From an uncultured Clostridia bacterium (lineage in GTDB: Bacteria > Bacillota > Clostridia > Christensenellales > Borkfalkiaceae), in NCBI GenBank assembly GCA_934273135.1, contig CAKQSU010000016.1, positions 1 through 11,094 on the forward strand: DNA of 11,094 nt, read 5' to 3'. This document shows, piece after piece, positions 8,075 to 11,094 of the stretch; positions within the stretch are counted from its first letter, which is position 1, and every line of letters begins with the position of its first letter. The translations under genes and the position numbers were made by a program. The notes beneath the pieces are model-generated. The model was not told where the DNA came from. It ran no database searches and saw only the letters and a list, made by a program, of their open reading frames with translations.

Positions 8075-8230
8075 ATGAGTAAAAAAAGCAAAGTGTTCGA
8101 CACGGCGGAAGCAGAAATCGTTTTCGTGAGCGAGGACGTTATTTGTTCGAGCGGCGTGTTGGGCGAAGGCGACCCGTTTGAGGGCGTAGCGGGCGGTGCC
8201 GACTTTAACGGCGGCAACGCAGTCGGGTAA
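8075..8230 (+). CDS. 51-residue acidic, Gly-rich peptide with EDVICSSG motif, no signal peptide
   Basis: ATG at 8075 has an excellent GGGAGGT site at 8061-8067 with 7 nt spacing, and the frame closes with TAA at 8228-8230. That stop directly abuts the GGAGGAG of the next gene, as expected for translationally coupled operon genes. The peptide begins MSKKSKVFDTAEAEIVFVSE, continues DVICSSGVLGEGDPFEGV and ends in a Gly/Asn-rich tail. It has no hydrophobic signal segment, a single Cys (residue 24), and splits into a charged leader-like half and a Gly-rich half. From memory, short unannotated clostridial peptides with a similar 'EIV-F-x-x-EDVI-x-(S/T)SG' core occur near surface-protein genes; I cannot verify this here. 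It could be a ribosomally made modified-peptide precursor, a signal, or a small structural partner of the two flanking paralogues. Its function is unknown. The strong ribosome binding site and the tight fit make it a real gene in my judgement. Confidence 0.7.
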   Translation: MSKKSKVFDTAEAEIVFVSEDVICSSGVLGEGDPFEGVAGGADFNGGNAVG

Positions 8231-8237
8231 GGAGGAG
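8231..8237 (+). promoter_or_regulatory. Ribosome binding site fixing the start of the downstream secreted protein
   Basis: GGAGGAG lies 6 nt before ATG 8244. An in-frame GTG at 8196 would add 16 residues in front of the signal peptide and has no ribosome binding site, so ATG 8244 is chosen. The site sits immediately after the stop codon of the small peptide gene. Confidence 0.85.
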
Positions 8238-8243
8238 CGACAG

Positions 8244-10676
8244 ATGAAACGTTTAAGAATTAAAAGTATCGTTTGCCTGTTTGTCTTTGCCGTTATGTTC
8301 GCCGTTTTCGGCTTGACGCTTTCGTTTAAGAGGGCGCATGCGGAAGAAACCGTCTTAGCGGAGGCAAACCTTTCGCTCGGCGAGGAGATTGTTTTAAAAA
8401 CTTCTCTTTCGAACGTTCCGAGCGGATATACCGCCGCGACAATGAGATTTACGCAGAGCGGCGAAACGGTCGAGGAGTCTGCCGCGGTGACGGGAGGTAA
8501 GGCGAGTTTTGAATACAAAGGGATAACTCCGCACAACTTTTCGTCGGAAGTAGGCATTTCGTACACCGTTACGGGAGAGGATATGACCGCTATCGAAAAG
8601 ACGATGACCCAACCGTTTACCGTGGACGGTTACGCGGCTCGGCTGCTTGCCGCTTACCCCGCGGACGACGCGCTCAAACAGCTTGTCGTCGATATGTACG
8701 CATACGGCGAAGCCTTGAAAACTTACGCCGGAAGGGGCAACACGGCTTTAACAAACGTAAGCGATTACGGGCTAAGCCCGACCGCCTTTACGGCAATCGC
8801 CGACCCGAAAATTAAAAAGGTGAACGGAACGAGCGACAAGCTCGTTTGGGAAAACGCATATCTTTTCTTCGATTACAAAGTAAACCTTGCGTTTTCGTTC
8901 AGCGGAACGTTTACGGGCGAGCCTATCTTAAAGATTAAAAAAGACGGCGGCGAAGAACAGGTCGCGGACAAGCTCGAAATGATTGAAACCGACGGAAAAA
9001 CGACTTATAGGGGCATTTATCGCGCGATTAACCTTTCGGAATACAGCACGAAAGTGACGGCGATTGTCTACGACGGCGAAGAAAAAATCGAAAAGACGGC
9101 GGACTATTCGCTCGCTTCCGCGGTGTACGCTTTCCAGTCGAAAGAAGCGGGCGCGTACAAGGACGTGGTTCAAAGAACGTATAACTACGGTTTGACGGCT
9201 GTCGCTTACGAAACGTACAAAGACTTTACGTTCGAGGCAACGGGCGAAAACTCCTGTAAGCTTGTAAAATACAGCGGCTCGTCCTCCGAGGTGGTTATAC
9301 CCGACACCGATTTTGTCGGGCGCGCGGTTAAGGAAATAGGGCGCGGCGTGTTTGCAAACAAGTCGAATATCGTAAGCGTGAAGGTTCCCGACACGGTCGA
9401 AGTCATCGGCATAAGGAGCGATTCGAGCGCGGATACGGACGGCGTATTCTTCAACTGCTCGGCTTTAAAAACGATTGTTTATAACGGCAAGTTGAAGCTC
9501 GTGGGCGACCAGACGTTTAACGGCTGCTCGGCTTTGAACGTGAGCGAATTGTGGAACTGTATGGACATGATCGAAACGATAGGTCGCGGTTCTTTCCAAA
9601 AGGTTATTTTGCCCGAAAACTTAGTTTTCCCGGCGAGTTTAGTCACTCTGGAAAAATGGTCTTTCCAACACTGTAAAGGCGTGAAAACAATAACTTTTGC
9701 GGGGAACAAGGTCAAGAGTATAGGCGGCGCGACGTTCGCGTCCATATCCTCCTTGCAGAGTGTAGTTATTCCATCGTCGGTAGAAACCATAGCCGATTGC
9801 CTTAAAACCTGCCCCGCGCTTAAAACGGTTACTTTCGAACGCTCCAAAGTCGTTCACGGCTCCATCACTGCGGGCAACCCGTTTGCCGGCACGTATCCGT
9901 CGGATTTTGTTATAAACGTTCCGGAAGACTCATATGACGATTATCGCGTGTCGCTCGGCGCGTATGCGTCATACGTTGCAAAGCCGCCCGCTCAGACGTT
10001 CACCCTCACAATCGAAGGCGCGACCATCAACGGCAAAAAAACCTTGGAACTTGAGAGTGGCGAAAAGCTGCCCGCGGACGCCACGGTCGTGTATGACGAC
10101 CAAGCGGCTTTCCTCGGCTGGGCGAAGAACACTGCTTATTACGGGGATTACTCCGCGCTCTGCGCCGAGTTCGAAATGGGCTATGAGGACGTAACGCTTC
10201 GCGCGCTTTACCCAAAGGACTTCACTAAGCACTTTACCCCGAGTTGCCGATTAGGCGGGAAAGACGGGAAACCTGTGAACCAGCAGCAACACGGCACTAT
10301 AGGCAGTTTGCCTACAACCCGGGTAACCGGCACGGCGGGTCACGCAAAACATATTGTATTTCCTAACGGATATAACATGCTTCACTCCTCCGACCAAAAA
10401 TATTGCCTCTGCCCGGTAAGTTCTAAATACAAAACCTGCCTCTTACTTACTTTTACAAACCATACCGACGCAGATATAACGTTTAAGTATATGGTGGAGT
10501 TCGACAAGAAATACATAGGTGAGGTTATTGTAACCGTTCCGGCAAACTCTCAAAAATCCGCGCTTTTGGTTGTAAACAAAGCACCTCAGGACAGGGCTGC
10601 CGCGTATCATGAGCTTATGATTACTTCCGGCGCAGACAACGGCTACGACCTTACGATTTACGGAAAATATCTGTAA
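8244..10676 (+). CDS. Secreted protein with clostridial surface-type N-terminal half, BspA-type leucine-rich repeats and the shared C-terminal module
   Basis: The 810-residue protein starts at ATG 8244. Its signal peptide ends RAHA/EE (cut after residue 33), so it is exported but not lipidated; no anchor is visible. Residues ~36-125 look like a beta-rich domain. Residues ~130-322 resemble a module I have seen in clostridial surface proteins, in which YG-containing helices (DMYAYGEALKTYAG, and later VQRTYNYGLTAVAY) bracket a beta domain. From residue ~325 the protein follows the lipoprotein at 5815-8013: BspA-type leucine-rich repeats (to ~580), a single InlB-like unit (~585-656) and the unassigned C-terminal domain ending LTIYGKYL. 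The two are paralogues with a swapped head. A plausible role is a released or partner-held form of the same binding module, but binding targets are unknown. It is the last gene of the run; hairpins follow its stop. Confidence 0.85.
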   Translation: MKRLRIKSIVCLFVFAVMFAVFGLTLSFKRAHAEETVLAEANLSLGEEIVLKTSLSNVPSGYTAATMRFTQSGETVEESAAVTGGKASFEYKGITPHNFSSEVGISYTVTGEDMTAIEKTMTQPFTVDGYAARLLAAYPADDALKQLVVDMYAYGEALKTYAGRGNTALTNVSDYGLSPTAFTAIADPKIKKVNGTSDKLVWENAYLFFDYKVNLAFSFSGTFTGEPILKIKKDGGEEQVADKLEMIETDGKTTYRGIYRAINLSEYSTKVTAIVYDGEEKIEKTADYSLASAVYAFQSKEAGAYKDVVQRTYNYGLTAVAYETYKDFTFEATGENSCKLVKYSGSSSEVVIPDTDFVGRAVKEIGRGVFANKSNIVSVKVPDTVEVIGIRSDSSADTDGVFFNCSALKTIVYNGKLKLVGDQTFNGCSALNVSELWNCMDMIETIGRGSFQKVILPENLVFPASLVTLEKWSFQHCKGVKTITFAGNKVKSIGGATFASISSLQSVVIPSSVETIADCLKTCPALKTVTFERSKVVHGSITAGNPFAGTYPSDFVINVPEDSYDDYRVSLGAYASYVAKPPAQTFTLTIEGATINGKKTLELESGEKLPADATVVYDDQAAFLGWAKNTAYYGDYSALCAEFEMGYEDVTLRALYPKDFTKHFTPSCRLGGKDGKPVNQQQHGTIGSLPTTRVTGTAGHAKHIVFPNGYNMLHSSDQKYCLCPVSSKYKTCLLLTFTNHTDADITFKYMVEFDKKYIGEVIVTVPANSQKSALLVVNKAPQDRAAAYHELMITSGADNGYDLTIYGKYL
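9216..10676 (+). repeat. Duplicated module, copy 2
   Basis: Counterpart of 6550-8013 and collinear over its whole length. Several long identical DNA runs (for example 9406-9468, a ~41-nt run from about 9501, and a ~35-nt run near 10018) alternate with stretches that have diverged at amino acid level, notably the segment near residues 675-720. Confidence 0.9.
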
Positions 10677-10692
10677 AAAGCAAATGATTTAG

Positions 10693-10718
10693 TTAGGGAT
10701 AAGAAATGTAATCCCTAA
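10693..10718 (+). other. Hairpin just after the last stop codon
   Basis: TTAGGGAT and ATCCCTAA form a perfect 8-bp stem around a 10-nt loop, 16 nt after the stop. No T-run follows directly, so it may protect or process the transcript end rather than terminate it. Confidence 0.45.
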
Positions 10719-10797
10719 TCAACCGCAGTCTTGAATTGTTTTTCGGGCGATAGTCGCTTTATCGAAAAACCGATTTAAAGATTGCCTTGCAAAAACG

Positions 10798-10847
10798 AAC
10801 GAAAGAACTGTGCGAAGCTCTTTTCGCTTCGCACAGTTCTGTTCGTT
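10798..10847 (+). terminator. Long hairpin, probable (possibly bidirectional) terminator
   Basis: A perfect 15-bp stem (10804-10818 with 10826-10840, 7-nt loop) extends by 6 more pairs (10798-10803 with 10842-10847) past a single bulged G. On the + strand a T-rich but interrupted stretch follows, ending in CTTTT (10853-10857). Read on the - strand, the stem is followed by a GTTTTTG run (from 10795-10791), so it could stop transcription from either side. Confidence 0.65.
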
Positions 10848-10863
10848 GTCGTCTTTTGAGTGT

Positions 10864-10897
10864 AAACGGCGCAAAAAAGCCGATTTTTGCCGTTTTT
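10864..10897 (+). terminator. Second A/T-rich hairpin with T-tract
   Basis: GCAAAAA (10871-10877) pairs with TTTTTGC (10884-10890) around a 6-nt loop. AAACG (10864-10868) pairs with CGTTT (10891-10895) across a 2-nt bulge, and the arm ends in a run of five T. It is weaker than the hairpin before it and may be a backup terminator. Confidence 0.4.
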
Positions 10898-10927
10898 ACC
10901 CCAAAAAAAGAGTCTTTAAAAAGTCGC

Positions 10928-11007
10928 GTTGCATTTATTTTCTTAATTGTCTTGCGCTTTTTAAAAAGTTATGATATAATTAAAAAAAAGTTATTTTTTA
11001 ATGCAAC
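10928..11007. repeat. Inverted repeat flanking the promoter
   Basis: GTTGCATT (10928-10935) and AATGCAAC (11000-11007) are perfect 8-bp inverted copies, one upstream of the -35 and one just after the expected transcription start. A direct repeat of AAAAAGTTAT (10963-10972 and 10985-10994, 22 bp apart) lies inside. This could be an operator pair, but the A/T-rich context makes chance occurrence possible. Confidence 0.35.
10952..10980 (+). promoter_or_regulatory. Extended -10 sigma-A-type promoter for the next gene
   Basis: A consensus TATAAT (10975-10980) is preceded by TGA (10972-10974), the extended -10 arrangement. A weak -35, TTGCGC (10952-10957), lies at the ideal 17-bp spacing. Transcription would start near 10987, leaving a leader of at least ~105 nt before the start codon outside the window. 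Confidence 0.65.
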
Positions 11008-11029
11008 CGTTCGGCTTTCGCTTTGTTTT

Positions 11030-11055
11030 GCGATTGCCAAGCAGAGGCAAGTCGC
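11030..11055 (+). promoter_or_regulatory. Leader hairpin upstream of the next gene
   Basis: GCGATTGCC (11030-11038) pairs with GGCAA plus TCGC (11046-11055) with one bulged G, giving nine pairs around a 7-nt loop, inside the untranslated leader. It lies about 27 nt before the ribosome binding site. It matches no riboswitch class I recognise. Confidence 0.4.
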
Positions 11056-11081
11056 TTATTTGCCGATTATTTTTATTTGAC

Positions 11082-11090
11082 AAGGAGAGG
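11082..11090 (+). promoter_or_regulatory. Ribosome binding site of a gene starting past the window end
   Basis: AAGGAGAGG lies 4 nt from the window edge, so the start codon should be within the next few bases downstream. It supports the promoter call upstream and marks a new transcription unit on the same strand. Confidence 0.65.
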
Positions 11091-11094
11091 ACCA

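Larger units (their letters stand above)
10677..10951. other. Non-coding spacer between operon end and next promoter
   Basis: No frame here has a ribosome binding site or a protein-like composition. The stretch contains three inverted repeats, listed separately, followed by an A/T-rich tract leading into the promoter. Confidence 0.7.

Noticed and set aside
8196..8243. GTG 8196 as an upstream start of the last gene
   Set aside because: It would place 16 polar residues before the signal peptide, overlap the small peptide gene and lack a ribosome binding site, while ATG 8244 has GGAGGAG 6 nt upstream.
8048..8566. 172-codon frame on the - strand over the small peptide gene and the start of the last gene
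   Set aside because: It has no ribosome binding site and lies opposite two + strand starts that both have strong sites; it is best explained as a shadow.
10739..10767. TTTTTCG/CGAAAAA inverted repeat in the spacer
   Set aside because: The stem is A/T-rich around a long loop with only a small inner stem, and no T-run follows; it is too weak to list as a terminator.
10787..11080. 97-codon frame on the + strand in the terminal spacer
   Set aside because: It has no ribosome binding site and runs through two hairpins, the promoter and the leader. The translation has no protein-like pattern.

Overview
The window reads as part of a cell-surface and secreted-protein locus from a Gram-positive, Clostridia-like anaerobe of gut type. 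The grounds are strong GGAGG ribosome binding sites, lipobox lipoproteins, InlB/Listeria-Bacteroides-type repeats, BspA-type leucine-rich repeats, and glycoside hydrolase family 3 (GH3) enzymes with the domains in reversed order, as known from Ruminococcus and Butyrivibrio. The order (perhaps Christensenellales) is inferred from protein style only. I see no mobile element, phage gene, tRNA, rRNA or CRISPR array.

Six genes lie on the + strand with gaps of only 13 to 61 nt, so they probably form one transcript: (1) the 3' end of a GH3 enzyme with a C-terminal membrane anchor (2-1183, start outside the window); (2) a 1304-residue secreted GH3-like protein with reversed domain order, three InlB-type repeats and a Gly-Cys/transmembrane/Arg-Lys tail (1204-5118); (3) a small lipoprotein with a CBM6/35-like fold (5133-5783); (4) a lipoprotein with two Ig-like domains, a leucine-rich region and an unassigned C-terminal domain (5815-8013); (5) a 51-residue signal-less peptide gene (8075-8230); (6) a secreted protein with a different N-terminal half but the same C-terminal ~486 residues as gene 4 (8244-10676).

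The last 418 bases (10677-11094) hold no convincing gene. They carry three hairpins that probably end the operon, an extended -10 promoter (10952-10980) inside an inverted repeat, a leader hairpin, and a ribosome binding site whose start codon lies just past the window end.

Together the genes suggest an outer-face glycan-handling or adhesion apparatus: one GH3 with all visible catalytic motifs, one with altered motifs and added binding repeats, a carbohydrate-binding lipoprotein, and two paralogous display proteins sharing one C-terminal module on different heads and secretion routes. The most unusual items are the small peptide gene between the paralogues, the degenerate GH3-repeat fusion with its Cys-containing tail, and the shared C-terminal module.
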